DNA from: UBA1672 sp033851915
Lineage (GTDB): Bacteria > Pseudomonadota > Alphaproteobacteria > Micavibrionales > Micavibrionaceae
Direction of reading: 5' to 3'
Assembly (NCBI GenBank): GCA_033851915.1
Contig: JAWSVM010000002.1
Span: 32,927-96,926 of the forward strand
Length of the DNA stretch: 64,000 nucleotides
Under the pieces are notes generated by a model. It saw nothing but the letters and a program-made list of their open reading frames with translations. It did not search any database and was not told the DNA's origin. Shown here one piece after another: positions 51,829 through 60,047 of this stretch. A program made the position numbers and the translations under genes. The stretch's first letter is position 1. Each line of letters begins with the position of its first letter.

Positions 51829-52329
51829 ATGACTAAATTTAAAATGGATGAACTCGATGCGGGTGATGGCTCTATGTTCACTGGAGACAATCCCAATGAT
51901 ATATTCGAAAAAGATAACCTTCTTGAGGTTGGACTAAGCACAGGGCTTGCGACAGCACTTGATGGCAAAACAATCGGTCAATTTCAAGAAATTATAACCA
52001 ATGTGATTAGCAGCGGCGCGGATGTTAACCTTGAAATGTTCGAATTCGCGAAAGAAACTTTTGCATCATATAATGATACCGGCTACGAAAATAACGAAGC
52101 CAATGCCGTTATAACAGGCCTTGAAGAACAGCTTATGACCGCATGGCCATCAAATGAAGTGCAAGGACTGGCATTCAAATATGAAGGTGACATGGGCGCC
52201 ATAGAAGGCGACGCAGGATCTCCTGCCCTGCCTGCGGAACTTCAACCTGACGCACCGGAAATTGTAGGAACCGGATATGGCGGAGCGGTAACAGGAACTG
52301 ATATTGCTATGAAAGAATTAGGCCTTTAA
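51829..52329 (+). CDS. acidic orphan protein of 166 residues
   Basis: No family recognised. Strongly acidic; starts MTKFKMDELDAGDG, has a helix-rich middle (TIGQFQEIITNVISSGADVN) and a Gly/Pro-rich C-terminus (GTGYGGAVTGTDIAMKEL). No signal peptide or Cys. GGGGA lies before the ATG, and a terminator follows the stop, so it is probably a genuine single-gene unit. Function unknown. Confidence 0.6.
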   Translation: MTKFKMDELDAGDGSMFTGDNPNDIFEKDNLLEVGLSTGLATALDGKTIGQFQEIITNVISSGADVNLEMFEFAKETFASYNDTGYENNEANAVITGLEEQLMTAWPSNEVQGLAFKYEGDMGAIEGDAGSPALPAELQPDAPEIVGTGYGGAVTGTDIAMKELGL

Positions 52330-52352
52330 GCTTACACCCTATAAGAAATTTT

Positions 52353-52384
52353 AAAACCTCCGAAACGCTCGGGGGGTTTATTTT
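52353..52384 (+). terminator. terminator after the acidic orphan gene
   Basis: AAACCTCC-GAAACGCTC-GGGGGGTTT, followed by ATTTT. Lies 24 nt after the stop codon on the plus strand. Confidence 0.75.
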
Positions 52385-52420
52385 GCCTGCCTTTAACCTA
52401 ATTCATAAAAAGGCGGCATA

Positions 52421-52450
52421 AAAAACGGGCTCGAAACTAATCGACCCCGT
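52421..52450 (-). terminator. terminator after the 179-residue orphan gene
   Basis: Minus strand ACGGG-G-TCGA-loop-TCGA-G-CCCGT followed by TTTTTT, 26 nt past the stop codon. Perfect stem apart from one mismatched pair. Confidence 0.8.
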
Positions 52451-52475
52451 ATAAAAACTTAAATAATTCAGACGA

Positions 52476-53015
52476 TTACATACCCGGTGTACTAGGCGCA
52501 GTACCATTCACTTGTTGCTCTATTTCAGCATCAAGCTGTGCTTGCCTGTTACGCATAGCATCCGCAGCCTGACCGGCCATACCATCATTATTGGTTACAC
52601 CATCAACAGTCGCATCAACGCCACTATGAACAGCATCCGATAATGTCTCATCAGCACTGGCGAATAAACCAGTAAGCGCGCCGCCTAGCTTATCAAGCCA
52701 ATCCGGACCATGATCATCCAACATCTGTTCATTGCTGGCTTCAGCAGTGTTATAGCCTTGCTCTTGCCCTGCTTGTTCTGAAAACAGAATACGGCGGATT
52801 TTTGTATCTGATATTTCGTAATCGTCAACACCTTGTCCCAAAGCTTGCTGTGCGGCCTCTTCTCTGATAGAATCGGCTTGTGCTTCTCCAAGCGGTGTTG
52901 CCAAAAATTTATCCAACGCACCCGGACCATTTGCATCATCGTTAACCCCTGAAAAGCTTTCGTTTCCAGTTAAATCAACAAACGTCAAATACTCAGTACT
53001 TATATTTACACCCAT
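52476..53015 (-). CDS. orphan protein of 179 residues with C-terminal low complexity
   Basis: Starts MGVNISTEYLTFVDLTGNES with AAGGA 8 nt upstream; an earlier in-frame ATG is rejected for lack of a ribosome site. Acidic, Gln/Ala-rich; helices dominate (EAQADSIREEAAQQALGQGV; MAGQAADAMRNRQAQLDAEI) and it ends TAPSTPGM. No signal peptide, Cys or membrane segment. No family known. Its neighbour on the other strand (51829) is also acidic and orphan. Confidence 0.6.
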   Translation of the reverse strand: MGVNISTEYLTFVDLTGNESFSGVNDDANGPGALDKFLATPLGEAQADSIREEAAQQALGQGVDDYEISDTKIRRILFSEQAGQEQGYNTAEASNEQMLDDHGPDWLDKLGGALTGLFASADETLSDAVHSGVDATVDGVTNNDGMAGQAADAMRNRQAQLDAEIEQQVNGTAPSTPGM

Positions 53016-53146
53016 GGTTTTATCCTTATAATTATTATGTTTACTCATTATAAAGCATTAAGGCATATAAGCGCAAATTATTTGTCTTAATTTATATATA
53101 AGCGGAAAAAAATCATCCCTCCATGCACTTTCCCCGTCGCTTCTAC

Positions 53147-53175
53147 TTGACAATATAGTCGCAAATAGGCATAAA
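53147..53175 (+). promoter_or_regulatory. promoter of tRNA-Met
   Basis: Perfect -35 TTGACA, 17 bp spacer, -10-like CATAAA, followed by a GC-rich discriminator (CGGCTTCGG) about 35 nt before the tRNA 5' end. Confidence 0.65.
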
Positions 53176-53210
53176 TCGGCTTCGGTCAATGTACCGACCC
53201 TATATTTCGT

Positions 53211-53286
53211 GGCGGAGTAGCTCAGGGGTTAGAGCAGCGGAATCATAATCCGAAGGTCGGCAGTTCAATTCTGCCCTCCGCTACCA
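53211..53286 (+). tRNA. tRNA-Met (CAU), elongator type
   Basis: 76 nt with encoded CCA. Acceptor GGCGGAG pairs with CTCCGCT through a G-U first pair; D-stem GCTC/GAGC; anticodon loop ATCATAA with CAT; TpsiC stem GGCAG/CTGCC. One anticodon-stem pair (G-A) is mismatched. Sequence resembles alphaproteobacterial elongator tRNA-Met; a TilS-modified tRNA-Ile (also CAU) is the alternative. The 3' half overlaps the end of the GGDEF-EAL gene in antisense by 22 nt. Confidence 0.92.
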
Positions 53287-55844
53287 TTATTTTTCTTAAA
53301 CATTTTGACGATTTCAGAAGCAGGACACGGCTTGCTGTAATAATAGCCTTGATACTTGTCGCAATTTTGTTTCTTTAAGAAAGCAAGCTGATCTTCATTT
53401 TCCACGCCTTCAGCAATAACATCCATCTTCAAACTATGCGCCAGCGCAATAATGGTTTTTACAATCGCCGCATCCCCTGAATTTGACGGGATATCCGTTA
53501 CAAAAGAACGGTCGATTTTAAGCGTATCAATTGGAAAACTCTTAATATAGCTGAGGCTTGAATAACCGGTTCCAAAATCATCAACGGATATCTTAAGCCC
53601 CATATCTTTAATTTTATACATCGTAGCAATCAATTCATCGGTATTTTCCATTAAAATACCTTCCGTTATTTCAAGTTCTAAAAGGCGGCCATCAATACCA
53701 GTTCTTTTCAAAATATCTTCAAGCGTGTCGATAAGAGCCTTTTGATAGAACTGCCTTACAGAAAGGTTGATAGAGAGCTGCGGCACGTCATATCCCTGAT
53801 CCAGCCATGTTCTAAGTTGCATACATCCGGTATCCAAAACCCAGTTGCCAATAGGGATAATCAAGCCGGATTCCTCAGCAAGCGGGATAAATTCATAAGG
53901 CGATATTTCACCATTTTCAGGATGCGTCCAACGCAGCAAAGCCTCCAAGCTAACAATTTCATTACTATTGATATCGACAATAGGTTGGTAATATAGCTCA
54001 AACTCATTATTGGCTAATGCTTGGCGTAGATATGTCAGCATCTCGTGCTTTTCTTCTGCCAATGAATTCATTTCAGGCTTAAAGCGTTGACAATTATTTC
54101 TGCCATTTTCCTTTGCATGATACATAGCGGTATCACTATTCTTCATGAGCGCCCCGGCATCCTCGCCATCATCAGGAAACAACGATACCCCTATGCTGGC
54201 ACTGATATGCAATTCATTTCCTTCAATATGGTAGGGTTGAACAAGAGCTTCTAAAATTGTACTTCCAACAATTTCCGCATGAGCCGGATCAGGAATATTA
54301 GGCAACAGAATAATAAATTCATCACCGCCCTGACGTGCAACAGTATCCTCGTCACGCACACAAGAAAGCAAACGTCCGGTCACCTCAATCAGTAATAAAT
54401 CGCCGATATCATGCCCCAACGAGTCATTAATGATTTTAAACTGGTCAAGGTCAATAAACAAAACAGCCGCGCATGTTCCATAGCGTTTATCATGGGCAAG
54501 CGCCTGTTTAATACGGTCTTGTAATAAAACACGATTTGGCAAACCGGTTAACCCATCATGCGTTCCCATGTGAATCATGCGTGCTTCCGTCTTTTTACGC
54601 TCGGTAATATCGATTCTGATAGAAATATAGCGATGAATGTTACCATTTTCGTCTTTTAGAGGCACAATTGACGTATCAAACCAGTAAAGCCCGCCCCCTT
54701 TTGCTCTATTACATATTTCACCACTCCATATTTCACCGCTGGTTATCGTCTTCCACAAATCGGTAAAGAATGCTTTTGAATGCTTGCCGGAACTCAGCAT
54801 TTTATGGTTTTTCCCAAGCAGTTCTTCACTACGATACCCACTGGTTTGGCAAAATTTATCATTAACCTGAATAATTACGCCTGTTTTATCCGTCACAGAC
54901 ACCATTGCGTGTTGGTCAATCCCCTGCATATAAGTAGATAGCTCATAAAAAGCGCGTTCAACATCTTGTTTCGCCATTAAAAGCGTGTCTGATGCGACCC
55001 TCTTCTCCTCAGAGCGGACGAGATCATTCTCTGTTTTGCTTAAGTCGCGCTCCTGCCTTATAAGCCTGAAACTAGACAACACAACCACAACAAAGCTGAT
55101 CATTAATATTACGAAAATCAAAATTGTTGTTTTCTGGATTTGTTCTTTGGCAACAAACTCAATTTTAGCCAAAGGTATCGTCACAGACAGCGCGCCCATT
55201 AATTGATGCTGCTTCCATTGCTTTCCGAGCATTATTTGGCTTTGCGCGCGGCGTTCTTGAATGTTTTCTCTGGTTTCATAGCTGTTATGACAGTTAACAC
55301 AAGACATTTGCGCAGCGGGATCAGCATATAGATAACGTAAAACCTTATCCGCGCCCTCTCCTTCAATACGAGAAATAGATTTCCATTTTATAGGTTCAGT
55401 GGGTGATGCCTCGTCTTGCATTTCCAATTGTGGCCACGCCCATTGAAGGAATTCATCATCAATCCCCTGCGCTGGTTCTAAATTCCATTTGCTAACCGGT
55501 TTATATTTATAGAGGTAATCAGCTTCATTGGCAGATTTCTTGCCCACCATCTTCAGGAATTGCGCAGGAATGGGGACATAGCCTGATTTTTCATCATAAT
55601 CTATATGTGGCCCTGTCCCGTCATCTTTCAACTTTTTAGCTATGTTTTTTGAATAAACAGATCGCGCAACCGTCGCTTGTTTTGCAACGATTTCAGCTAC
55701 CGACAGAGCTTGGTTCTCTATCGTTCGGTTCACCGCATCATATATGGCACTATAGCTAACAAAGGATGCTGCAATAAAAATCACAGCAATAATAGCAACC
55801 ATAAACTTACGTTGATTTTGGTATTTCTTGTTCCGTTCACTCAT
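53265..55844 (-). CDS. haem-c sensor PAS/GGDEF/EAL cyclic-di-GMP enzyme
   Basis: About 859 residues. TM1 (VAIIAVIFIAASFVSYSAIY), then a Tll0287-like (DUF3365) periplasmic domain with a c-type haem site CVNCH near residue 182, TM2 (ILIFVILMISFVVVVLSSF), a PAS domain (VSVTDKTGVIIQVNDKFCQ), an intact GGDEF (RQGGDEFIILLPN) and an intact EAL (VSLEALLRWTHP; DDFGTGYSSLS). It could make and break c-di-GMP in response to redox or gas. The ATG is one codon after a TTG. Its stop codon lies within the tRNA 3' half on the opposite strand. Confidence 0.93.
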   Translation of the reverse strand: MSERNKKYQNQRKFMVAIIAVIFIAASFVSYSAIYDAVNRTIENQALSVAEIVAKQATVARSVYSKNIAKKLKDDGTGPHIDYDEKSGYVPIPAQFLKMVGKKSANEADYLYKYKPVSKWNLEPAQGIDDEFLQWAWPQLEMQDEASPTEPIKWKSISRIEGEGADKVLRYLYADPAAQMSCVNCHNSYETRENIQERRAQSQIMLGKQWKQHQLMGALSVTIPLAKIEFVAKEQIQKTTILIFVILMISFVVVVLSSFRLIRQERDLSKTENDLVRSEEKRVASDTLLMAKQDVERAFYELSTYMQGIDQHAMVSVTDKTGVIIQVNDKFCQTSGYRSEELLGKNHKMLSSGKHSKAFFTDLWKTITSGEIWSGEICNRAKGGGLYWFDTSIVPLKDENGNIHRYISIRIDITERKKTEARMIHMGTHDGLTGLPNRVLLQDRIKQALAHDKRYGTCAAVLFIDLDQFKIINDSLGHDIGDLLLIEVTGRLLSCVRDEDTVARQGGDEFIILLPNIPDPAHAEIVGSTILEALVQPYHIEGNELHISASIGVSLFPDDGEDAGALMKNSDTAMYHAKENGRNNCQRFKPEMNSLAEEKHEMLTYLRQALANNEFELYYQPIVDINSNEIVSLEALLRWTHPENGEISPYEFIPLAEESGLIIPIGNWVLDTGCMQLRTWLDQGYDVPQLSINLSVRQFYQKALIDTLEDILKRTGIDGRLLELEITEGILMENTDELIATMYKIKDMGLKISVDDFGTGYSSLSYIKSFPIDTLKIDRSFVTDIPSNSGDAAIVKTIIALAHSLKMDVIAEGVENEDQLAFLKKQNCDKYQGYYYSKPCPASEIVKMFKKNNGSGGQN

Positions 55845-55950
55845 CAAATATTATGCTCAAAAAATATTGTTACCAGAGCATCCTACAGAGAGTTCATTAA
55901 AAAACACTAAATTAGCGAGCAATGAAATACAATAGTATTATTGAAATACA

Positions 55951-57132
55951 TCACGTTTTTATCTGGACTTTGTTCACAACGCTTTGCGCCAAGGCGCGCG
56001 CGTCATCGGTGGCCTCTGCACTGGCCAGTGCAACGCCCATTCGACGCTTCCCCGCGACCTCAGGTTTACCGAACAAACGTATATCCGTATCGGAGGCGTC
56101 TAAAGCTTGTGCAAGATTGCCAAAGCTAACCTCACTCGAATGCCCTGACACCAAGATCACTGCAGAAGCAGAGGGAGCGCGAAAATGAATGTTAGGGATT
56201 GGTAGCCCTAGAAAAGCACGCACATGTAGGGCGAATTCAGAAAGGTTTTGCGAAATCATCGTCACCATACCCGTATCATGAGGGCGCGGTGAGACTTCAC
56301 TGAAATAAACATCATCGCCTTTAATGAAGAACTCCACCCCGAATAAGCCATACCCGCCCAGCGCAGTTGTCACCTTTTCTGCAATGTCTTTCGATTTGGC
56401 TAAAGCCACATCCGACATCGCTTGAGGTTGCCATGATTCTTGATAATCTCCATCTTCCTGACGATGACCAATCGGCAAGCAATAGCTCGTCCCGTCTTTG
56501 TGCCTGATGGTCAGCAACGTAATCTCGTAATCAAAATCAACAAAGCCTTCAACAATAATACGCCCACCACCTGCGCGGCCACCTTCTTGCGCATAGGCCC
56601 ATGAAGCGTCCAGATCATCGGAGGAGCGCACAACGCTCTGCCCTTTGCCGGAGGAACTCATAATAGGCTTAACCACGCAAGGGCAGCCAATCTTATCAAC
56701 CGCCGCCACAAACGCGTCATAACTGTCACAAAATTCATATGGAGACGTTGGTAGAGAGAGTTCCTCTGCCGCGAGACGGCGAATCCCCTCCCTGTTCATT
56801 GTCAAATGTGTGGCGCGTGCGGTTGGCACGACGTGAAAGCCCTCTTGCTCCAGCTCAACCAAAAGGTCAGTGGCAATGGCTTCGACTTCGGGAACAATGT
56901 AGTCAGGCTTTTCAAGCTCTATCACCGCGCGTAAAGCGTCCCTATCCAACATAGACAGGACGTGGCTTCTATCTGCAATTTGCATGGCAGGCGCATTCTC
57001 GTAACTGTCGAGCGCGATAACCTCAACGCCCAGTCGCTTTAGCTCGATCGCCACTTCTTTGCCCAGTTCTCCCGAACCGCAAAGCATGACTTTGACGCTG
57101 TTTGTTGTAAATGGCGTGCCGATAACTGTCAT
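55951..57132 (-). CDS. purT: formate-dependent GAR transformylase PurT
   Basis: 393 residues. ATP-grasp family: pre-grasp KVMLCGSGELGKEVAIELKR, ATP loop VVKPIMSSSGKGQSVVRSS, and metal/substrate residues FGVEFFIKGDDVYFSEVSPR and RPHDTGMVTM. It makes formyl-GAR from formate, ATP and GAR in purine synthesis, an alternative to PurN. It starts 46 bp from the nusG end and is co-directional, but belongs to a different pathway. Ribosome site unremarkable. Confidence 0.95.
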   Translation of the reverse strand: MTVIGTPFTTNSVKVMLCGSGELGKEVAIELKRLGVEVIALDSYENAPAMQIADRSHVLSMLDRDALRAVIELEKPDYIVPEVEAIATDLLVELEQEGFHVVPTARATHLTMNREGIRRLAAEELSLPTSPYEFCDSYDAFVAAVDKIGCPCVVKPIMSSSGKGQSVVRSSDDLDASWAYAQEGGRAGGGRIIVEGFVDFDYEITLLTIRHKDGTSYCLPIGHRQEDGDYQESWQPQAMSDVALAKSKDIAEKVTTALGGYGLFGVEFFIKGDDVYFSEVSPRPHDTGMVTMISQNLSEFALHVRAFLGLPIPNIHFRAPSASAVILVSGHSSEVSFGNLAQALDASDTDIRLFGKPEVAGKRRMGVALASAEATDDARALAQSVVNKVQIKT

Positions 57133-57177
57133 TCGCTAGTCCCTCTTTTGAACATCATAGAAAAGCGAAGAATAATA

Positions 57178-57711
57178 CTAGGTTTTTTCAACCTGACCAT
57201 ATTCAAGCTCAACCGGTGTTGAACGACCAAAGATCGATACAGACACTTTCAACTTGGCTTTTTCTTCGTCAATTTCTTCAACAACACCGTTAAAGGACGC
57301 GAACGGCCCGTCAGTGACCTTAACTTCTTCGCCAATATCGTAAACAACAGATGGACGTGGACGATCAACACCTTCTTGTACCTGTGTCAAGATACGCTGT
57401 GCTTCGCGTTCAGTAATCGCAACAGGGCGTGTACCGCCTGCGCCGAGAAAGCCACTAACCTTTGGTGTGTCTCTAATCAAGTGCCAAACATCATCATTCA
57501 TGTCCAGTTTTGCCAAAACATAACCGGGGAAGAATTTACGTTCTGTACTAACACGTTGACCGCGCTTCACTTCAACAACTTCTTCCGTTGGAACAAGGAT
57601 TTCTTCGATATAATCGGCAAGCCCCTGCTTCGCAGCTTTTTCCTTGATTGAGTCCGCTACTTTAGCCTCAAAGCCTGAGTAAACATGTAATACATACCAG
57701 CGCATAGCCAT
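57178..57711 (-). CDS. nusG: transcription elongation/antitermination factor NusG
   Basis: 177 residues, the standard length. NGN domain (MRWYVLHVYSGFEAKVADSI; FPGYVLAKLDMNDDVWHLIR) and KOW domain (VKVTDGPFASFNGVVEEID) are complete. AAAGGA precedes the ATG. It couples RNA polymerase with ribosomes and Rho. Follows secE by 61 bp as in most bacteria, but the ribosomal genes rplK-A-J-L do not follow; purT does. Confidence 0.97.
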   Translation of the reverse strand: MAMRWYVLHVYSGFEAKVADSIKEKAAKQGLADYIEEILVPTEEVVEVKRGQRVSTERKFFPGYVLAKLDMNDDVWHLIRDTPKVSGFLGAGGTRPVAITEREAQRILTQVQEGVDRPRPSVVYDIGEEVKVTDGPFASFNGVVEEIDEEKAKLKVSVSIFGRSTPVELEYGQVEKT

Positions 57712-57772
57712 GATATAATCCTTTTCTTAAAAAAACACAGATGGCCTTCACACCATCATTTCGTCTAATCCG

Positions 57773-57970
57773 TTAACGCCCAAGCCCCATAACCAACAGA
57801 ATCAAATATGCAATGATCTGATCGGCAAAATACAAAAAGACAGAAGATACAAAAACCATAATGAAAACCGCAATCATGCTGACTGTTGTTTCCTGACGTG
57901 TCGGCCACGTTACTTTTTTGGCTTCAATTTTGACTTCAGCAACAAATTTAGCCGGTCCTACTTTTGCCAT
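57773..57970 (-). CDS. secE: preprotein translocase subunit SecE
   Basis: 65 residues, the short single-helix type of alphaproteobacteria. Motif FVAEVKIEAKKVTWPTRQET is diagnostic; one membrane helix follows (IAVFIMVFVSSVFLYFADQI). Part of SecYEG, inner membrane. No tRNA-Trp lies upstream and gcvPB is the next gene, so the classic tuf-tRNA-Trp-secE order is broken here. Confidence 0.95.
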   Translation of the reverse strand: MAKVGPAKFVAEVKIEAKKVTWPTRQETTVSMIAVFIMVFVSSVFLYFADQIIAYLILLVMGLGR

Positions 57971-58108
57971 TTGTATTTTCTTTCTCTCAAAAAACTCTTT
58001 TACCCAAGGCTCGTGTCGTGACCTGTGTCACATTTCTATAGAGCCAATTTTTATGGGAGTGGGTATTGATTACACCAAAAATATTCCAATAGCCAGAGAA
58101 AAATAACC

Positions 58109-59605
58109 TCAGGCAGCCTCTTTCCACCGCAAGACCGGTTTACGGGCGGCCTTGACCTCATCCAGACGCTTACGTGGGCTGGAAATCGGAAAATCATGGA
58201 ACTCATCAGCCTTGCCATCACGCGCATCAGCGGCAATGTTTCTCATCGTTTCAATGAAACTATCCAGCGTCTCTTTGCTCTCGGTTTCGGTGGGTTCAAT
58301 CAACATTGTCCCCGGTAACACAAGCGGGAAATAAATCGTCATCGGGTGATATCCGTATTCAACCAAAGCCTTCGCAATATCCAACGTAGAAACGCCATGC
58401 TCTTTCTGTCTCTTATCGGTCAGTAAGCATTCATGCATGCATGGCCCGTCAAAAGGCACATGATAATCATCGGAGAGTTGCTTCAAAATATAGTTAGCAT
58501 TCAAGACCGCATCTTCCGACACTTGTTTCAAACCATCCGCGCCATGAGACATCATATAAGCCAAAGCGCGCACATGCATGCCGAATTGCCCCTGAAATGC
58601 CTTCAGCACGCCAAGCGTTGTCGGGCGATCATCAACGCCTTCTAACGCGTAAGAGCCATCCTCGGCCTTAATAACTGTCGGCACGGGCATATATTGCGCC
58701 AATTCTTCCGTGCAGCAAATAGGGCCGGAGCCCGGGCCACCGCCGCCATGGGGCGTTGAAAATGTCTTGTGCAGATTAATATGCATCACATCCGCACCAA
58801 AATCCGCAGGGCGCACTTTACCGACCACAGCATTGAAATTAGCACCATCGCAATAGAAATAGCCACCTGCCTCATGCAGCAAATCAGATATCTCCAGAAT
58901 ATTGGTTTCAAACAAACCGCACGTATTCGGATTGGTCACCATCATGCCTGCGATATCTGCGCCCTTATCATCGGTCTTGTATAAAGCCTCTTTAAACGCC
59001 TCAACCGTTAAACGACCTGTACCTTGGGTGGAGATGCTGCGCACCTCATAGCCACACATTACGGCAGTTGCAGGATTTGTACCGTGCGACGAATCAGGGG
59101 TAAGGATAATTTTCTTATGTGCATTGCCTTGCTGTTCATGTGCACGCGCAATGGTCATGATACCGGCAAGCTCACCATGCGCACCCGCAGCAGGTGCGAG
59201 GCACACACCCGGTAAACCCGTTAGCTCCGCCAACCAATGCTGTAATTCATGCATAAGCTCCAACGCGCCTTGCGCCGTACTGACAGGTTGCATCGGATGC
59301 GCATGCGCAAAACCAGGCAAACGGGCAACCTTCTCATTCAAGCGCGGGTTATGCTTCATCGTGCAAGATCCTAACGGGAAGAACCCATGATCAATAGAAT
59401 AATTCCATGTACTCATCCGCACAAAGTGCCGCACAATCTCAGGCTCGCTAAGCTGTGGCAAGCCTATAGATTCGCGCTGTTCCACACCTGTGCGTGAGGG
59501 TGTATTTTCAAGAGACGGTAAATCCACACCTGACGTATCACCCTGCTCCTTCTCCCACAGCAAGCTTTCTTCATAGTGCAATCCACGATTTTCAGCATTT
59601 GTCAT
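58109..59605 (-). CDS. gcvPB: glycine dehydrogenase (decarboxylating) subunit 2
   Basis: 498 residues. PLP lysine in MHINLHKTFSTPHGGGGPGS; flanking motifs VRPADFGADVM and GSCTMKHNPR are typical. It is the C-terminal half of the P-protein, here a separate gene as in many bacteria. With gcvPA it decarboxylates glycine and passes aminomethyl to lipoylated GcvH. Last gene of the gcv operon. Confidence 0.97.
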   Translation of the reverse strand: MTNAENRGLHYEESLLWEKEQGDTSGVDLPSLENTPSRTGVEQRESIGLPQLSEPEIVRHFVRMSTWNYSIDHGFFPLGSCTMKHNPRLNEKVARLPGFAHAHPMQPVSTAQGALELMHELQHWLAELTGLPGVCLAPAAGAHGELAGIMTIARAHEQQGNAHKKIILTPDSSHGTNPATAVMCGYEVRSISTQGTGRLTVEAFKEALYKTDDKGADIAGMMVTNPNTCGLFETNILEISDLLHEAGGYFYCDGANFNAVVGKVRPADFGADVMHINLHKTFSTPHGGGGPGSGPICCTEELAQYMPVPTVIKAEDGSYALEGVDDRPTTLGVLKAFQGQFGMHVRALAYMMSHGADGLKQVSEDAVLNANYILKQLSDDYHVPFDGPCMHECLLTDKRQKEHGVSTLDIAKALVEYGYHPMTIYFPLVLPGTMLIEPTETESKETLDSFIETMRNIAADARDGKADEFHDFPISSPRKRLDEVKAARKPVLRWKEAA

Positions 59606-59639
59606 TTATACAAACCTTTATGACTTAAGAGTAATTATC

Positions 59640-60023
59640 CTAGAAACGAACAGAAACCGCATGGCAGTCAAATTTTTCAGTATGATTATTGCCGATCCTA
59701 TCCGATATCTCCACAAGCAAACGTCCGGCAATACGATCTAAAAACATCTTTGTTGTTTCACTATTATGCACCCACTTTGCTGAAATCGCCGTTTTGTTAA
59801 ATATAACAATTGTTTTCGGAGGGAGTAACTCACCCGCCATAATAACAGTGCGGCTTTCACCATCGATTAAAAAGCTAATCGTCGATTCTGGGTTTGCGCA
59901 TTTAATCGCCTTTTCCGTAACCACGGGTTTTGGCATTAACTGTGTTGAAATAAAGATAAATCCACACAAGATAACGCTTAGACCAACCATAACAAATGTA
60001 ATAATAAACGTTGTATTTCCCAT
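59640..60023 (-). CDS. small anchored protein between gcvPA and gcvPB
   Basis: 127 residues. One N-terminal membrane helix (TFIITFVMVGLSVILCGFIF) and an extracytoplasmic part with conserved-looking Cys pair (KCANPESTISF, FDCHAVSV) that might form a disulfide. No glycine-cleavage family has such a protein, and I do not recognise it. Gaps of 24 and 34 bp to its neighbours mean it is probably co-transcribed, so it is not a chance insertion at the mRNA level. Confidence 0.6.
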   Translation of the reverse strand: MGNTTFIITFVMVGLSVILCGFIFISTQLMPKPVVTEKAIKCANPESTISFLIDGESRTVIMAGELLPPKTIVIFNKTAISAKWVHNSETTKMFLDRIAGRLLVEISDRIGNNHTEKFDCHAVSVRF

Positions 60024-60047
60024 TATATTTCCCTCTATGTAAAAACC

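Noticed and set aside
53211..53286. tRNA-Ile (lysidine type) instead of tRNA-Met
   Set aside because: CAU anticodon allows both, but the acceptor stem GGCGGAG and body resemble alphaproteobacterial elongator tRNA-Met. Not fully excluded.
57971..58108. tRNA-Trp upstream of secE
   Set aside because: No cloverleaf or CCA anticodon arm can be drawn in this gap.
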